DNA of 64,000 bases from Proteus alimentorum (GCF_002607735.1 NZ_NBVR01000031.1:372001-436000), one strand, 5' to 3'. Numbered from the stretch's first letter, positions 9,403 through 21,800 are shown. The notes: generated from the letters alone by a model not told the origin. Program-made: numbers and translations.

Positions 9403-9646
9403 TTTGCCTTCCTCCAGCATTTTTATCATAGGGTGCGAGGGTTACGTTCTGATTTCAAGTCTCTTTGAATAAGTTGTTAATAAAAATGTTGAGAATGTTA
9501 ACCAGTTAACGAAAATCTCAATTCTTTTTTCAATACGATAACCTATTGCGTGAATTGGTTTACTGCATAATTTGCCTAGCATTTGTGCATATTGTTTTTT
9601 ATTTGACTACTTGATACAAAAGTTAAAAGAAAAATGCATTTAGCGG
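9403..9646. other. Intergenic region between ghrA and tRNA-Ser promoter
   Basis: Leader and promoter space for ghrA (minus strand) and the tRNA. It is AT-rich and contains no convincing ORF, repeat or RNA structure. Confidence 0.6.
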
Positions 9647-9675
9647 TTGACGCTTATGATCCTTTTCCATATAGT
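9647..9675 (+). promoter_or_regulatory. Sigma-70 promoter of tRNA-Ser
   Basis: TTGACG (9647-9652), a 17-bp spacer, and TATAGT (9670-9675) make a near-consensus promoter. The GC-rich stretch AGCGCCCCG just after the -10 box is the discriminator type typical of stringently controlled stable-RNA promoters. Confidence 0.85.
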
Positions 9676-9719
9676 AGCGCCCCGTTGAGAGGTGTTAAGT
9701 ACATATCCAACGACAATAC

Positions 9720-9807
9720 GGTGAGATGTCCGAGAGGCTGAAGGAGCACGCCTGGAAAGTGTGTATACGGCAACGTATCGAGGGTTCGAATCCCTCTCTC
9801 ACCGCCA
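9720..9807 (+). tRNA. serX: tRNA-Ser (anticodon GGA)
   Basis: An 88-nt serine tRNA with long variable arm. Acceptor arms GGTGAGA (9720-9726) and TCTCACC (9797-9803), discriminator G and encoded CCA (9805-9807) are present. The anticodon loop CTGGAAA sits between CACGC and GTGTG, giving anticodon GGA for UCC/UCU codons. The TTCGAAT T-loop is normal. The location beside ghrA matches E. coli serX. Confidence 0.97.
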
Positions 9808-9820
9808 TATTCTAAGATAG

Positions 9821-9850
9821 AGCCTAGCTTTTTAGCTAGGCTTTATTTTT
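9821..9850 (+). terminator. Terminator after tRNA-Ser
   Basis: AGCCTAGCT (9821-9829) pairs perfectly with AGCTAGGCT (9834-9842) around TTTT, followed by TTATTTTTT. Confidence 0.9.
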
Positions 9851-10386
9851 TGGTTCGAAAAATATACACGTCTAATCTCGTTTTTCTTCACTGAGCTTGT
9901 TTATATCCACCACTTTTCATTTTTTGATGACATCATTGTTAGTATACAATACATTTTTTATTTTATTTTTTGCTTAATCGTTTTATTCAATAATTTCCTA
10001 TCACTTAATCATCTCTGATAATTAATTTTAATGAATCAAAATAACTTATGTAGTTGTTATTTATGTCTATCCAATTTTTATGACATAAAAAGGTTTTTAT
10101 TACCCTATCTATAAACGACATTTATTCTAAAATAAAACGCTTTTTATAATTTTAAAATAAATTTAAACTTTATTTTCAAGCAAGCAACAGAATAAATACA
10201 ATAAGATACATTACATTATCTATTTAAGTTAACTTATTAGTTTAATTGATTTTATTTTTACTAAGCTTTAAGATATGCATTAATAATTTGATGTATCACA
10301 TTATTATCAGCGAATAAAAGCGATATCCTCTCTTTTCCTTATCGCCGTTATTCGGCATCTGACTTCTTATTTTGGTTTAATCCTAA
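9851..10386. other. AT-rich intergenic region upstream of dauA
   Basis: About 535 bp with very low GC and no ORF of note on either strand. It must hold the dauA promoter, but no single box stands out among many AT-rich matches. No attachment-site duplication of the tRNA 3' end was noticed here. Confidence 0.5.
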
Positions 10387-12087
10387 ATGAAAACTCATAA
10401 AGTTAACCGGGTTCGCCCCTTTAGTGCATTTATTGATGCATGTGTAAAAGAGCCTTACTCTTTTGCGCGTTTATTAAAAGATATTATTGCAGGGATCACC
10501 GTCGGAATTATCGCGATACCTTTAGCCATGGCTTTGGCAATTGGTAGCGGTGTTCCTCCGCAATACGGTCTTTATACCGCAGCTATTGCCGGTATAGTTA
10601 TTGCTGTGTCAGGTGGCTCTCGATACAGCGTTTCAGGCCCTACTGCCGCTTTTGTTGTGATCCTTTATCCAGTCTCACAACAATTTGGTTTGAGTGGCTT
10701 ATTAATTGCTACGCTTATGTCTGGCGTGATCTTAGTAGTTATGGGATTAGCTCGCTTTGGTAAGCTTATTGAGTATATTCCTGTTTCTGTAACACTGGGA
10801 TTTACTTCGGGGATTGCCATCACTATCGCCACAATGCAAGTAAAAGACTTTTTTGGTCTTGAATTAGCACATGTGCCAGAAACCTATATCGATAAAGTTA
10901 TCGCCCTAGGCTCTGCATTACCGACTATTCATATTGGTGATACGCTTATTGGTCTGACAACGCTGTTTGTTTTAATTTATTGGCCTAAACTAAATTTACG
11001 CTTACCTGGACACTTACCCGCTTTAATTGCAGGTACTGCGGTAATGGGTATTGTGAATATGTTCGGTCATGATGTTGCAACAATTGGCTCGCAATTTAGC
11101 TATATGCTTCCTAATGGAACAACTGGGCAAGGTATTCCCCCTATTTTACCTCAGTTTGTTTTACCTTGGAATTTACCAAGTTCAGGTACATCGCTTGAAT
11201 TAAATTGGAGTACCGTTTCTGCTTTATTACCCGCAGCCTTTTCAATGGCAATGTTAGGTGCAATTGAATCGTTATTATGTGCGGTTGTACTTGATGGTAT
11301 GACAGGCAAAAAACATCACTCTAATGGTGAATTAGTGGGGCAAGGGGTTGGTAATATTGTCGCACCTTTCTTTGGTGGTATTACAGCGACTGCGGCTATT
11401 GCACGTTCGGCAGCTAACGTGCGTGCGGGTGCAACATCGCCAGTTTCAGCTATTGTTCACTCATTGTTGGTATTGCTAACTTTACTTGTATTAGCGCCTT
11501 TTCTTTCTTATTTACCTTTAGCCGCAATGTCAGCACTGCTGTTAATTGTGGCATGGAATATGAGCGAAGCACGTAAAGTTATTGATCTTATTCGACATGC
11601 CCCCAAAGACGATATTATTGTCTTAGTATTATGCTTATCGCTCACCGTTCTCTTTGATATGGTGATTGCAATTACTATCGGTATTGTATTGGCTTCACTG
11701 TTATTTATGCGTCGTATTGCTAATATGACCAAAATAACTGAATCTCCTTATACTGATGATGATAAGCAATTATTAGTTGTGCGTGTTAATGGTCCATTAT
11801 TCTTTGCTGCCGCTGAACGTATCTTTAATGAGTTACGCGAACGTAGTAAAGGTTATAAAACCATTATTATGCAATGGGATGCCGTGCCTGTATTAGATGC
11901 GGGAGGCTTACATGCGTTCCAGCATTTCGTTACTGATGTAAAAAATGATACCCATGTGATTGTGTGTGATATTCCTTTCCAGCCATTAAAAACGTTGGCA
12001 AGAGCAAGAGTCACACCAATTGAAGGTACACTGAATTTCTATCCATCATTACAAAAAGCATTGGATGATTTGGAATTAATTCAGTAG
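10387..12087 (+). CDS. dauA: SulP-family C4-dicarboxylate/anion transporter DauA
   Basis: Inner-membrane SulP (SLC26) transporter. In E. coli DauA (YchM) takes up succinate and other C4-dicarboxylates at acid pH. An N-terminal membrane domain (SLC26 signature region around [16 protein letters not shown] and [15 protein letters not shown]) is followed by a C-terminal STAS domain (residues about 455-560; [17 protein letters not shown]). Length is 566. In E. coli dauA follows prs directly; here prs is about 9 kb away, so the locus is rearranged. No clear ribosome site is seen before the ATG. Confidence 0.92.
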   Translation: MKTHKVNRVRPFSAFIDACVKEPYSFARLLKDIIAGITVGIIAIPLAMALAIGSGVPPQYGLYTAAIAGIVIAVSGGSRYSVSGPTAAFVVILYPVSQQFGLSGLLIATLMSGVILVVMGLARFGKLIEYIPVSVTLGFTSGIAITIATMQVKDFFGLELAHVPETYIDKVIALGSALPTIHIGDTLIGLTTLFVLIYWPKLNLRLPGHLPALIAGTAVMGIVNMFGHDVATIGSQFSYMLPNGTTGQGIPPILPQFVLPWNLPSSGTSLELNWSTVSALLPAAFSMAMLGAIESLLCAVVLDGMTGKKHHSNGELVGQGVGNIVAPFFGGITATAAIARSAANVRAGATSPVSAIVHSLLVLLTLLVLAPFLSYLPLAAMSALLLIVAWNMSEARKVIDLIRHAPKDDIIVLVLCLSLTVLFDMVIAITIGIVLASLLFMRRIANMTKITESPYTDDDKQLLVVRVNGPLFFAAAERIFNELRERSKGYKTIIMQWDAVPVLDAGGLHAFQHFVTDVKNDTHVIVCDIPFQPLKTLARARVTPIEGTLNFYPSLQKALDDLELIQ

Positions 12088-12118
12088 TTGTTCAATTCTA
12101 AAATAATATAAAGCTATA

Positions 12119-12152
12119 TAGCCCTTAATTTAAATTATTTAATTAAGGGCTA
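12119..12152. terminator. Bidirectional hairpin between dauA and toxin gene
   Basis: TAGCCCTTAATT (12119-12130) pairs perfectly with AATTAAGGGCTA (12141-12152). It lies between two convergent genes. T runs are poor on both sides, so efficiency is uncertain. Confidence 0.6.
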
Positions 12153-12162
12153 TGTTAATCAT

Positions 12163-12687
12163 TCATATTTTGTTTGCCATTCTCAGTGCAGTATAAATTG
12201 TCTTGAAGGAAATTAATAAAGAGAGAGGTGAGTCTAATAATGGCACAGCTCCATAGCTAATATACCAATTAGCGACTCTTTCATTTTTAGCATCTATAAG
12301 CAATGCAACACCGCCTAATTCACTCGCAACAGCAAGACAGCGTTTTCCTGCTGCAAGCAATAATTGTCCTCCAAGCCCTTTTCCTTGAACGGATAAGTCA
12401 GTTGCTAAACGGGCAAGCCTAAACACAGGGATATCATGACGAGCTAAGCCTCGCGCGATCACTTCGGGAGTCCGTTCGAATTCAATTGAGGCGGGACATA
12501 AGCTGTAATAGCCTATAATAATATTGTTATTTGTATTAATAGCTAAATAGGTTTTAGCACTCCCATTTTCATGATTTTGTCTTGCGTGACGATACAGGAA
12601 TTGATTAAGCACTGCATCTCCACAATTAAATGTATTTCTATCATACTTTTTACTTATCGCTTCTTCATGCCAATGCGGTATTGTCAT
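12163..12687 (-). CDS. GNAT toxin of a type II toxin-antitoxin pair
   Basis: TacT/AtaT-type toxin: a GNAT enzyme that in this family acetylates the amino acid on charged tRNAs and blocks translation. It has 174 residues. The acetyl-CoA loop is QGKGLG (residues 101-106), preceded by FRLARLATDLSV, and a tyrosine of the WYISYGAVPL block (Y142/Y145) is the likely catalytic residue. The ATG overlaps the end of the antitoxin gene by 4 bp (ATGA type), so the two are translationally coupled. Which tRNA is hit cannot be read from sequence. Confidence 0.88.
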   Translation of the reverse strand: MTIPHWHEEAISKKYDRNTFNCGDAVLNQFLYRHARQNHENGSAKTYLAINTNNNIIIGYYSLCPASIEFERTPEVIARGLARHDIPVFRLARLATDLSVQGKGLGGQLLLAAGKRCLAVASELGGVALLIDAKNERVANWYISYGAVPLLDSPLSLLISFKTIYTALRMANKI

Positions 12688-12962
12688 ACTTTGTCCGGTA
12701 AAGCAAAAGCCGCAGCAAGTAACTTAGCATTAGGCTTTGGCGGATTATCTAAAAGTTCCATAACACGCAATGTGTCTTTTTCCGATAATTTTAAACGCTC
12801 ATTATTTTCAATAATTTGCCGAGCGACAGGTACGATATTACGAAGGACGAACTCTGTTAGGTTTGTATTTTCCAAACTAGCCGCACGAACAAGCAGTGAT
12901 TTATCTTCTGTAGTAATACGAATTGATACTCTCTCACTGTTTTCTACAAGTGTTTGAGCCAT
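12684..12962 (-). CDS. DUF1778 ribbon-helix-helix antitoxin
   Basis: TacA/AtaR-like antitoxin of 92 residues. The N-terminal ribbon-helix-helix (ERVSIRITTEDKSLLVRAAS) binds DNA; the C-terminal part (about residues 55-92, with LLDNPPKPNAKL) wraps and inhibits the GNAT toxin in this family. The ATG at 12962 is chosen because AAAGGAGG lies just upstream; an upstream in-frame ATG at 12983 lies inside the proposed operator. It is expected to repress its own promoter together with the toxin. Confidence 0.88.
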   Translation of the reverse strand: MAQTLVENSERVSIRITTEDKSLLVRAASLENTNLTEFVLRNIVPVARQIIENNERLKLSEKDTLRVMELLDNPPKPNAKLLAAAFALPDKV

Positions 12963-12973
12963 AATAGCCTCCT

Positions 12974-12996
12974 TTGTACACATTGAAAGCGTACAA
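12974..12996. promoter_or_regulatory. Probable operator of the toxin-antitoxin pair
   Basis: TTGTAC (12974-12979) and GTACAA (12991-12996) form a perfect inverted repeat with an 11-bp spacer, 12 bp upstream of the antitoxin ATG. Position and symmetry fit a ribbon-helix-helix autoregulatory site. Binding is inferred. Confidence 0.6.
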
Positions 12997-13034
12997 TATG
13001 ATTAAAAAAGTTACAAGATATTTTATATTAAGCA

Positions 13035-13070
13035 AGAAAAAGCGGCGTTTTCAATAGATTTTGAAAACGC
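13035..13070 (-). terminator. Terminator after yhcC
   Basis: On the minus strand GCGTTTTCAA pairs perfectly with TTGAAAACGC (13045-13054 with 13061-13070), followed by CGCTTTTTCTT. It closes the long minus-strand cluster that ends with yhcC and shields the toxin-antitoxin promoter. Confidence 0.75.
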
Positions 13071-13114
13071 ATTTACAGTTAGAATGCATAAAATTTTATT
13101 ATTTTTAATAAAGA

Positions 13115-14044
13115 CTAGTTAGCGTTTTGAATAAATGCATTACCAATCCCGCTTCCTTGCACACCCTTTTTTAATAAATCTTGATAAAGTGCGTTCATTC
13201 CCAACCAGTGATTTTCACACCATTCTGGGGCTAATAAAGTCGGTTTTCTGGCACTGGCACATACGCGGTGATAAATAATTTCAGGAGGAGTATGGCGGAT
13301 CATCTCACCCGCGGTATAAACATATTGCTCTTGTGTTAATGCGCTTATTCGCCCTGCTTTCCACGCTTTAGCTATCGTACTGCCTTCAACAATATGTAAA
13401 GGATGTAATTTAAGCCCATCAGTACCCGTTTCAACCACTCGTTCTAATGTCTGCATATTAAGCAGATGATCTTCTCGTGGTAACCCGACAATAAGGTGCG
13501 TACACACTTTTAAGCCACGACGACGAGCTTCTCGCGTTGTCGCTTGATAACACTGAAAATCATGCCCTCGATTGATGTGCTTTAATGTTTTATCATGAGC
13601 CGTTTGCAAACCGAGTTCTAACCATACTTCATAGCCTTTATCACGATAACCTTGCAATAAATCCAATACACAAACAGGGACACAATCTGGTCGAGTTCCC
13701 ACACATAAGCCAACCATATCCGCTTGTAATAATGCGGTTTCATATAAAGTCCGTAAGTATTCTACTTCGGCATAAGTACTGGTATAGGCTTGGAAATAAG
13801 CAAGATAACGATGTGCACGGTTAATATTTTTAGCTTGTAATGCAATTTGTTCTTCAATGGAGTGATATTGCGTTTGCTCATCAGCAAAAGAAGATACATT
13901 ACAGAAAGTACAGCCTCCCCGCCCCAATGTGCCATCTCGATTAGGACAGTTAAAACCGCCATGAAGGGTGATTTTATGAATTTTTTCGTGATAACGGCGC
14001 TGAAGATCAGCGCCGAACATATTAACAACCGTATGCAGTTGCAT
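13115..14044 (-). CDS. yhcC: Radical SAM protein YhcC (TIGR01212 family)
   Basis: Cytoplasmic radical SAM enzyme of the YhcC family. The cluster cysteines are C33, C45 and C48 (NCPNRDGTLGRGGCTFCN), a wide-spaced version of the motif resembling Elp3-type enzymes. Blocks VGLCVGTRPDCVP and EVWLELGLQTAHDKTL are family hallmarks. Length 309 equals E. coli YhcC. In E. coli this gene sits near gltBD, far from kdsA; here it is 8 bp downstream of kdsA and probably in its operon. The reaction is not firmly established. Confidence 0.9.
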   Translation of the reverse strand: MQLHTVVNMFGADLQRRYHEKIHKITLHGGFNCPNRDGTLGRGGCTFCNVSSFADEQTQYHSIEEQIALQAKNINRAHRYLAYFQAYTSTYAEVEYLRTLYETALLQADMVGLCVGTRPDCVPVCVLDLLQGYRDKGYEVWLELGLQTAHDKTLKHINRGHDFQCYQATTREARRRGLKVCTHLIVGLPREDHLLNMQTLERVVETGTDGLKLHPLHIVEGSTIAKAWKAGRISALTQEQYVYTAGEMIRHTPPEIIYHRVCASARKPTLLAPEWCENHWLGMNALYQDLLKKGVQGSGIGNAFIQNAN

Positions 14045-14052
14045 AACACATT

Positions 14053-14943
<891 letters not shown>

Positions 14944-14964
14944 TTAAGTACGTTTCTTAAATTT

Positions 14965-15777
14965 TTAATGTAGAACAATAGGATTTTGTTCTATCGAATG
15001 AATTTGGATTTTGATCATCTCTGAAATAGGATCTTCAGGACATTGTTCAACAAAATAGTTTAAGTCAGAAATCGCCACATGGTTACACTCTAACTGAGCA
15101 AAAATAAGTCCGCGATCACGTATTTCATAAGGATCTTCAGGATCAAACATTAATACCGTTTCACTGGCTTTTAATGCTTGCTCCATATTCTTTTCTTCCA
15201 TTAAAGAAACTTTCAATGTATCCAAAAGTTTACGAATAATAGAACTGTATTCAGATTCTTCTAAGTCTGCCTCTAATAATACAGAGGTACCACCTACATT
15301 CCCTTTTAACCAAACTTCTAAGGTATGTTGCGATAGATACTCACCATTTATTGGATTTAAAAATAACGGTTGTTCATTAGGAATATCTATTCTGATAATA
15401 AGTTGCGTAGGGAAGATAACCGGCACTAGCGGTAAATTTAACGCTTGCGCGATATAAATAAGAATCGAACCCAGTGAAACGGGAGAGCCTACATGAGTTG
15501 CTAATACTTTATCTAACCATAAAGTATCAGACAGGCAATATTTGCCACTTGCACCACTAAAGTGCCACTGCTTATAAAACAGTTTTAGCAGTGCTTCTAT
15601 CTGCTCTTTGGTATTTCCTTGTTGAGGAATTTCAGCTTCTGCTTGTTCAACTAACTGCGCCAGTTGATAACCAACAGAAGTGGTTGGAAAATCAGGTCGA
15701 ATAGCCTGAGAGATAAGGATCATGCCCTTAACTAAAGGGGCTTTATTAAATTCGTAATCAGCTATGGTTTCTATCAT
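14965..15777 (-). CDS. sirB1: SirB1/YchA family protein
   Basis: Transglutaminase-like and TPR protein of the SirB1 (YchA) family, cytoplasmic, role unclear. It starts MIETIADYEFNKAPLVKGMI; the core LPLVPVIFPTQLIIR and the C-terminal TPR-like part (AMVLMFDPEDPYEIRDRGL region) match YchA. Length 270. Its start overlaps the prmC end by 20 bp, so the two are coupled. E. coli has sirB2 between prmC and sirB1; that gene is absent here. Confidence 0.9.
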   Translation of the reverse strand: MIETIADYEFNKAPLVKGMILISQAIRPDFPTTSVGYQLAQLVEQAEAEIPQQGNTKEQIEALLKLFYKQWHFSGASGKYCLSDTLWLDKVLATHVGSPVSLGSILIYIAQALNLPLVPVIFPTQLIIRIDIPNEQPLFLNPINGEYLSQHTLEVWLKGNVGGTSVLLEADLEESEYSSIIRKLLDTLKVSLMEEKNMEQALKASETVLMFDPEDPYEIRDRGLIFAQLECNHVAISDLNYFVEQCPEDPISEMIKIQIHSIEQNPIVLH

Positions 15778-16606
15778 AATTCCAACGACCTACTGTCACT
15801 CGCTCATTACCGCCATAATCACGGAAAGTTTCCACACAGCAGTAACCCTTATCAATAAAAATATTGCGTACACCTTCACCTTGTTGCCAGCCGTGTTCCA
15901 ATAATACCCAGCCATTATCAGTTAAAAACTGACGAGCCGTTTCAATGATAATTTCGATATCAGCAAAACCATTTTTGCCAGCAACTAATGCAGTTAAAGG
16001 TTCAAAACGAACATCCCCCTGATGAACATGTTCATCATTTTCATCTATGTAAGGAGGATTACTGATTATCATACCAAATTGATGCCCAGAGAGTGAACTA
16101 AACCAACAACTTTCCATAAATTCTGTGTTATTTAATGCTAAGTTGGTCGCATTCTCTTGCGCTAATGCAACGGCTTCTGGTTGAAAGTCTACACCTATGA
16201 TATGGCAATCTGGACGTTCTGAAGCCATTGCTAGTGCAATAGCGCCAGTTCCGGTTCCTAAATCCAGGATACAGGTTGGCTCTAATGACAGTTTTTCTAA
16301 TGCTTTTTCAACAAGGCATTCTGTATCTGGGCGAGGAATTAATGTTACAGGTGAAACTTTTAATGGAAGTGACCAAAACTCTCTTTCACCGACTAAATAG
16401 GCAATAGGTTCACCTTTAATACGTCGAGTAAGCAATTGTGATAATTGGGCCAATTCGTCTGATGAAAGTACCGTTTCATTAAAGGCAATTAAATAAGTGC
16501 GGGTACGTTGTGTTACGTACCCAAGTAGAATTTCAGCATCTCGTTTAGGGCTGTCACTTTCAACTAATTGCAAGGCTGCTTCACGCAGCCATTGTTCATA
16601 ATTCAT
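15758..16606 (-). CDS. prmC: Release factor glutamine methyltransferase PrmC
   Basis: Methylates the glutamine of the GGQ motif in release factors RF1 and RF2, using SAM. The SAM-binding motif LDLGTGTGAIAL starts at residue 115, and the catalytic NPPY is at 183-186. Length 282. The ATG shares one base with the prfA stop (TAATG), so the enzyme is made coupled to one of its own substrates. Confidence 0.96.
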   Translation of the reverse strand: MNYEQWLREAALQLVESDSPKRDAEILLGYVTQRTRTYLIAFNETVLSSDELAQLSQLLTRRIKGEPIAYLVGEREFWSLPLKVSPVTLIPRPDTECLVEKALEKLSLEPTCILDLGTGTGAIALAMASERPDCHIIGVDFQPEAVALAQENATNLALNNTEFMESCWFSSLSGHQFGMIISNPPYIDENDEHVHQGDVRFEPLTALVAGKNGFADIEIIIETARQFLTDNGWVLLEHGWQQGEGVRNIFIDKGYCCVETFRDYGGNERVTVGRWNYDRNHS

Positions 16607-17688
16607 TAATTCAACTCAGAAAGTGCAGAAAGCTGATCCGCTTGATATTCGGTCACGATAGGCTGAATTAATGGATCTAATTTTCCTTCCATCACTTCAT
16701 CTAAGCGATAAAACGTGAGGTTGATACGGTGATCAGTGACACGACCTTGCGGGAAGTTGTATGTTCTAATTCGGTCAGAACGGTCACCAGAACCCAATAA
16801 GTTACGACGTTCAGAAGCTTCTGCTTCTTGACGCTTTTGCATTTCAGCCGCACGAATACGTGCACCTAATACAGACATCGCTTTGGCTTTGTTTTTATGC
16901 TGTGAACGTTCATCCTGACATTCCACCACAATTCCTGTTGGAATATGTGTAATACGGATAGCAGAGTCGGTGGTATTAACGTGCTGACCACCCGCCCCTG
17001 AAGAACGGAATGTATCTATACGTAAGTCACTTGGGCTGATTTCAGGTAATTCAGCTTCTGGCACTTCAGCTAATACGGCAACCGTACAAGCAGAAGTATG
17101 AATGCGACCTTGAGATTCCGTTTCAGGAACACGTTGAACGCGGTGACCGCCTGATTCAAATTTCAATACACCATAAGCGCCATCACCCACGACTTTTGCA
17201 ATGACTTCTTTATAGCCACCATGCTCACCTTCGTTAGCATTCATGACTTCAATACGCCAGCGACGTGATTCTGCATAACGGCTATACATACGGAATAAAT
17301 CACCCGCAAATAATGCGGCTTCATCTCCACCGGTTCCCGCACGAATTTCAAGGAAACAGTTAAATTCATCATCAGGATCTTTAGGCAGTAATAGCACTTG
17401 TAACTGCTGCTCTAAATCATCATTTAATGCTTGCGCTTCTTTTAGCTCTTCTTGTGCCATCTCTTTCATTTCAGGATCATCAAGCATCATTTCTGCTGCT
17501 TCGATGTCGTCTTGCACTTTTCGCCACTGGCTAAAGCAAGCCGTGACATCAGTTAATTGAGAGTATTCTTTTGAAAGCGCACGAAAACGCTCCTGAGAGG
17601 CAATAACATCGGCTTCTGACAGAAGTGCCTGAATTTCTTCATAACGCTCTTGTAGAGCTTCCAACTTAGCGACAATAGAAGGCTTCAT
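16606..17688 (-). CDS. prfA: Peptide chain release factor RF1
   Basis: Recognises UAA and UAG and triggers peptide release. The catalytic GGQ is at residues 233-235 ([12 protein letters not shown]). The codon-reading tripeptide at 188-190 is PET, where E. coli has PAT; other bacteria also use PxT variants. Length 360 is standard. It lies 28 bp after hemA and overlaps prmC by one base. Confidence 0.97.
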   Translation of the reverse strand: MKPSIVAKLEALQERYEEIQALLSEADVIASQERFRALSKEYSQLTDVTACFSQWRKVQDDIEAAEMMLDDPEMKEMAQEELKEAQALNDDLEQQLQVLLLPKDPDDEFNCFLEIRAGTGGDEAALFAGDLFRMYSRYAESRRWRIEVMNANEGEHGGYKEVIAKVVGDGAYGVLKFESGGHRVQRVPETESQGRIHTSACTVAVLAEVPEAELPEISPSDLRIDTFRSSGAGGQHVNTTDSAIRITHIPTGIVVECQDERSQHKNKAKAMSVLGARIRAAEMQKRQEAEASERRNLLGSGDRSDRIRTYNFPQGRVTDHRINLTFYRLDEVMEGKLDPLIQPIVTEYQADQLSALSELN

Positions 17689-17716
17689 TCGTAGATTAAG
17701 ATCCTGTTAGACAAAG

Positions 17717-18979
17717 TTAATTATGGGTAATACCCAAACTTTCACGTAATAGATTCAGGCGTTCAATATCACCATCACTGGCAGCCTGTTGAAGAGATTT
17801 TGTTGGTGTGTGAATAAGACGATTCATCAATTGATGAGAGAGTTGTTGGATAACTTTTTCCGCATCCGCTCCGTTTTGTATCAATGTGATGGCTTTCTCT
17901 GTCATTTCTGCACGTAACATTTCAGCGCTGTCTCGATATTCTCGAATCGCACCTACAGCACCTTGTGCCCGTAGCCAATCCATAAATTGCCCACTTTCTT
18001 GCTGGACAATATGTTCTGCTTGAATTGCAGCTGCTTGGCGTTGTTCACGGTTATGTTGAATAATCGCTTCTAAATCATCAACGCTATAAAGATAAACGTT
18101 ATTCAGCTTTTCAACATCTTGTTCAATATCACGAGGAACGGCAATATCCACCAGCAACATTGGCTGATTACGACGCTTTTTAAGCGCCCTTTCAACCATT
18201 CCTTTACCAATAATAGGTAAAGGGCTTGCCGTAGAACTAATAACAATATCAGCCTGTGCAAGACATTCATCAATCTCTGATAATGTAATGACTTCGGCAT
18301 CAACTTCATTTGCTAAACGCTGAGCACGCTCTTTTGTTCTATTAGCAATAATGATTTTTTTGACTTGATGTTCACGCAGATGACGAGCGACTAACTCTAT
18401 TGTCTCGCCTGCCCCCACCAATAAAATAGTCAAAGAAGATAGCGATTCAAAGATTTGACGCGCTAATGTACAAGCAGCAAAAGCAACAGAAACCGCGTTA
18501 GCACCAATTTGTGTCTCTGTTCTCACTCTTTTCGCAACTGAAAAAGATTTCTGAAACAAACGTTCCAGCTCTGAAGAGAGCGAGTGATAGCTTTGAGAAT
18601 CGGCAAAGGCTTTTTTAACTTGCCCTAAAATTTGAGGTTCACCGAGTACTAGAGAATCTAAGCCACTTGCCACTCGCATTAAATGGCTGACAGCTTGATT
18701 ATCTTGATGCCAATAAACACTACTTTTCAGTTCATTTGGCTCTATTTGGTGATATTGGCATAACCAGCGAATAAGCTGCTCATGACTATTTTCTTTGTCT
18801 TCCATACTAAGATAGAGCTCAGTACGGTTACATGTAGACAGCACAACACCGCCTCTGACAGCAGGTTGCTGTAAAAGGTTGTTTAAAGCGTCACCCATGG
18901 TATCGGGAGAAAAAGAAACTTTCTCGCGTAAAGCAACGGGGGCTGTTTTATGATTAATACCTAATGCTAATAACGTCAT
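17717..18979 (-). CDS. hemA: Glutamyl-tRNA reductase
   Basis: First enzyme of C5 haem synthesis: reduces glutamyl-tRNA to glutamate-1-semialdehyde with NADPH. Catalytic Cys50 lies in [13 protein letters not shown]; the NADPH motif is [33 protein letters not shown] is conserved. Length 420. The N-terminal start [20 protein letters not shown] carries the region that mediates haem-dependent turnover in enterics. It diverges from lolB across about 240 bp that must hold both promoters. Confidence 0.97.
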   Translation of the reverse strand: MTLLALGINHKTAPVALREKVSFSPDTMGDALNNLLQQPAVRGGVVLSTCNRTELYLSMEDKENSHEQLIRWLCQYHQIEPNELKSSVYWHQDNQAVSHLMRVASGLDSLVLGEPQILGQVKKAFADSQSYHSLSSELERLFQKSFSVAKRVRTETQIGANAVSVAFAACTLARQIFESLSSLTILLVGAGETIELVARHLREHQVKKIIIANRTKERAQRLANEVDAEVITLSEIDECLAQADIVISSTASPLPIIGKGMVERALKKRRNQPMLLVDIAVPRDIEQDVEKLNNVYLYSVDDLEAIIQHNREQRQAAAIQAEHIVQQESGQFMDWLRAQGAVGAIREYRDSAEMLRAEMTEKAITLIQNGADAEKVIQQLSHQLMNRLIHTPTKSLQQAASDGDIERLNLLRESLGITHN

Positions 18980-19219
18980 ATCAACTATATCGAGTTATGA
19001 ATAAATACCGCCTCGCGACTTGACTTAGTGTAAACCTAAAACAGCGCATTTAGTATGGACTCTTTATTTCCGTCATTCTACTTGATGAACAGATCCAATA
19101 AAAGAGCTTACTTGAGTGATAGGAGATTTCTATACACAATTTAACGAAATATCGTTATATCATAAGGTTTATGATACTCTTTTTTTCAACTAATAACGAA
19201 TTAAAGGAATGTCTCAGCT

Positions 19220-19858
19220 ATGCGTTCACGCTTTTTTTCAACCAAACAACTCCTGCGCCTTATCCCGCTAACGGCGTTGTTGCTGAGTGCCTGTAATCTA
19301 AATCAGATAAAGACCCAAGGTTCAGCATCTGATAACGATGTGCAATGGCAAGCTCGCCAGCAAGCATTAAAGAAAATTTCACAATACGAAACCCGAGGCG
19401 CTTTTGCCTATATTGAAGATACCAATAAAACCTATGCCCGATTCTATTGGCAAGACAAAGCCGATGAACGTTATCGCTTATTGTTAACCAACCCTTTAGG
19501 TACAACAGAACTTGATTTAAACGTCATGCCTGGCTTGATTGAAGTTACTGATAATAAAGGTAAGAAATATTATAGTGATAACCCTGCAGAAATGATCTAC
19601 CAACTTACAGGTATGGTTATTCCACTCACAAATCTGCGTGCTTGGCTTATTGGTTTACCGGGTGATGCCACTCATTTCGAATTAGATGCGAATCACTTAT
19701 TAAAATCTGTCACATTCCCTGCACCTGAAGGCAATTGGATTGTGACTTACCAAGCTTATGATTCAAATACCACACCCAACCTGCCACAACGCCTTGAGCT
19801 AAAACAAGGTGAACGCACTATCAAATTAAAAATGGATAACTGGGATATACAGCAATGA
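19220..19858 (+). CDS. lolB: Outer-membrane lipoprotein LolB
   Basis: Accepts lipoproteins from LolA and inserts them in the outer membrane. The signal peptide ends in lipobox LSAC (Cys at residue 25), then Asn-Leu. The body ([38 protein letters not shown]) is LolB-like. Length 212. AAAGGAA lies before the ATG. Its stop overlaps the ispE start (ATGA). Confidence 0.94.
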   Translation: MRSRFFSTKQLLRLIPLTALLLSACNLNQIKTQGSASDNDVQWQARQQALKKISQYETRGAFAYIEDTNKTYARFYWQDKADERYRLLLTNPLGTTELDLNVMPGLIEVTDNKGKKYYSDNPAEMIYQLTGMVIPLTNLRAWLIGLPGDATHFELDANHLLKSVTFPAPEGNWIVTYQAYDSNTTPNLPQRLELKQGERTIKLKMDNWDIQQ

Positions 19859-20730
19859 CACTAAGTTGGCCTTCTCCTGCCAAATTAAATCTTTTTCTCT
19901 ACATCACGGGGAAACGCCCCGATGGTTATCACAATCTGCAAACATTATTTCAGTTCTTAGATTATGGCGACACATTAACCATTACACCTCGTGATGATAC
20001 CCAGTTAATTATCTTGACGCCGATTGATGGCGTAGAAGATAAAGATAATTTAATTATTAAAGCCGCTAAATTACTACGCGATTATTGCCAGCAACATAAT
20101 ATTGCTTTGCGGTATCACGGTGCAGAGTTCAGTGTTGATAAAAAATTGCCAATGGGGGGAGGCTTAGGTGGAGGCTCATCTAACGCTGCAACCACATTAA
20201 TTGCACTTAATTACCATTGGCAAGCGGGATTAAGCGACGAAACCTTAGCCGAATTAGGCGTTAGTTTAGGTGCAGATGTCCCCGTTTTTGTAAAAGGTCA
20301 TGCCGCGTTCGCCGAAGGCGTTGGTGAAATTTTGACCTCTGCAGAGCCAAAAGAGCAATGGTATTTGGTCGCACATCCCGGAATTTCCATTCCAACACCG
20401 ACAATCTTCACAGATCCAGAATTAAAACGTAATTCTCCTATTCGCTCTCTTGGCGCATTATTAAAGGCTCCGTTCGAGAATGACTGTGAAATGATCGCAA
20501 GAAAACGTTTTCGTGAGGTTGAATATCTGCTTTCGTGGCTGTTAGAATATGCACCGTCACGCTTAACTGGGACAGGTGCTTGTGTGTTCGGTGAGTTCGA
20601 TTCACAAGTTGCCGCTAGTGAAGTGTTAATTAACGCCCCTGAGTGGGTGCATGGATTTGTAGCGCAAGGCGTCAACATTTCTCCTCTGCATTTATTCCGC
20701 TCAAGGATACCTGTGTTATTGCACCCGTAA
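19855..20730 (+). CDS. ispE: 4-diphosphocytidyl-2-C-methyl-D-erythritol kinase
   Basis: GHMP-family kinase of the MEP isoprenoid pathway. The ATP loop [18 protein letters not shown] (residues about 98-115) and substrate motif [20 protein letters not shown] are intact. Length 291 is a few residues longer than usual. The overlap with lolB and the following prs give the conserved lolB-ispE-prs cluster. Confidence 0.96.
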   Translation: MTLSWPSPAKLNLFLYITGKRPDGYHNLQTLFQFLDYGDTLTITPRDDTQLIILTPIDGVEDKDNLIIKAAKLLRDYCQQHNIALRYHGAEFSVDKKLPMGGGLGGGSSNAATTLIALNYHWQAGLSDETLAELGVSLGADVPVFVKGHAAFAEGVGEILTSAEPKEQWYLVAHPGISIPTPTIFTDPELKRNSPIRSLGALLKAPFENDCEMIARKRFREVEYLLSWLLEYAPSRLTGTGACVFGEFDSQVAASEVLINAPEWVHGFVAQGVNISPLHLFRSRIPVLLHP

Positions 20731-21765
<1,035 letters not shown>

Positions 21766-21800
21766 TTTGTTATAACATTCATTGCAATTTGAGATAACTA

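Noticed and set aside
9720-9807. Integrated element at the tRNA-Ser 3' end
   Set aside because: No integrase gene and no repeat of the tRNA end was noticed on either side within the window.
17119-17127. RF1 tripeptide PET in place of E. coli PAT
   Set aside because: The position is variable (PxT) among bacterial RF1 proteins and all other functional motifs are intact, so it is not evidence of altered stop-codon reading.
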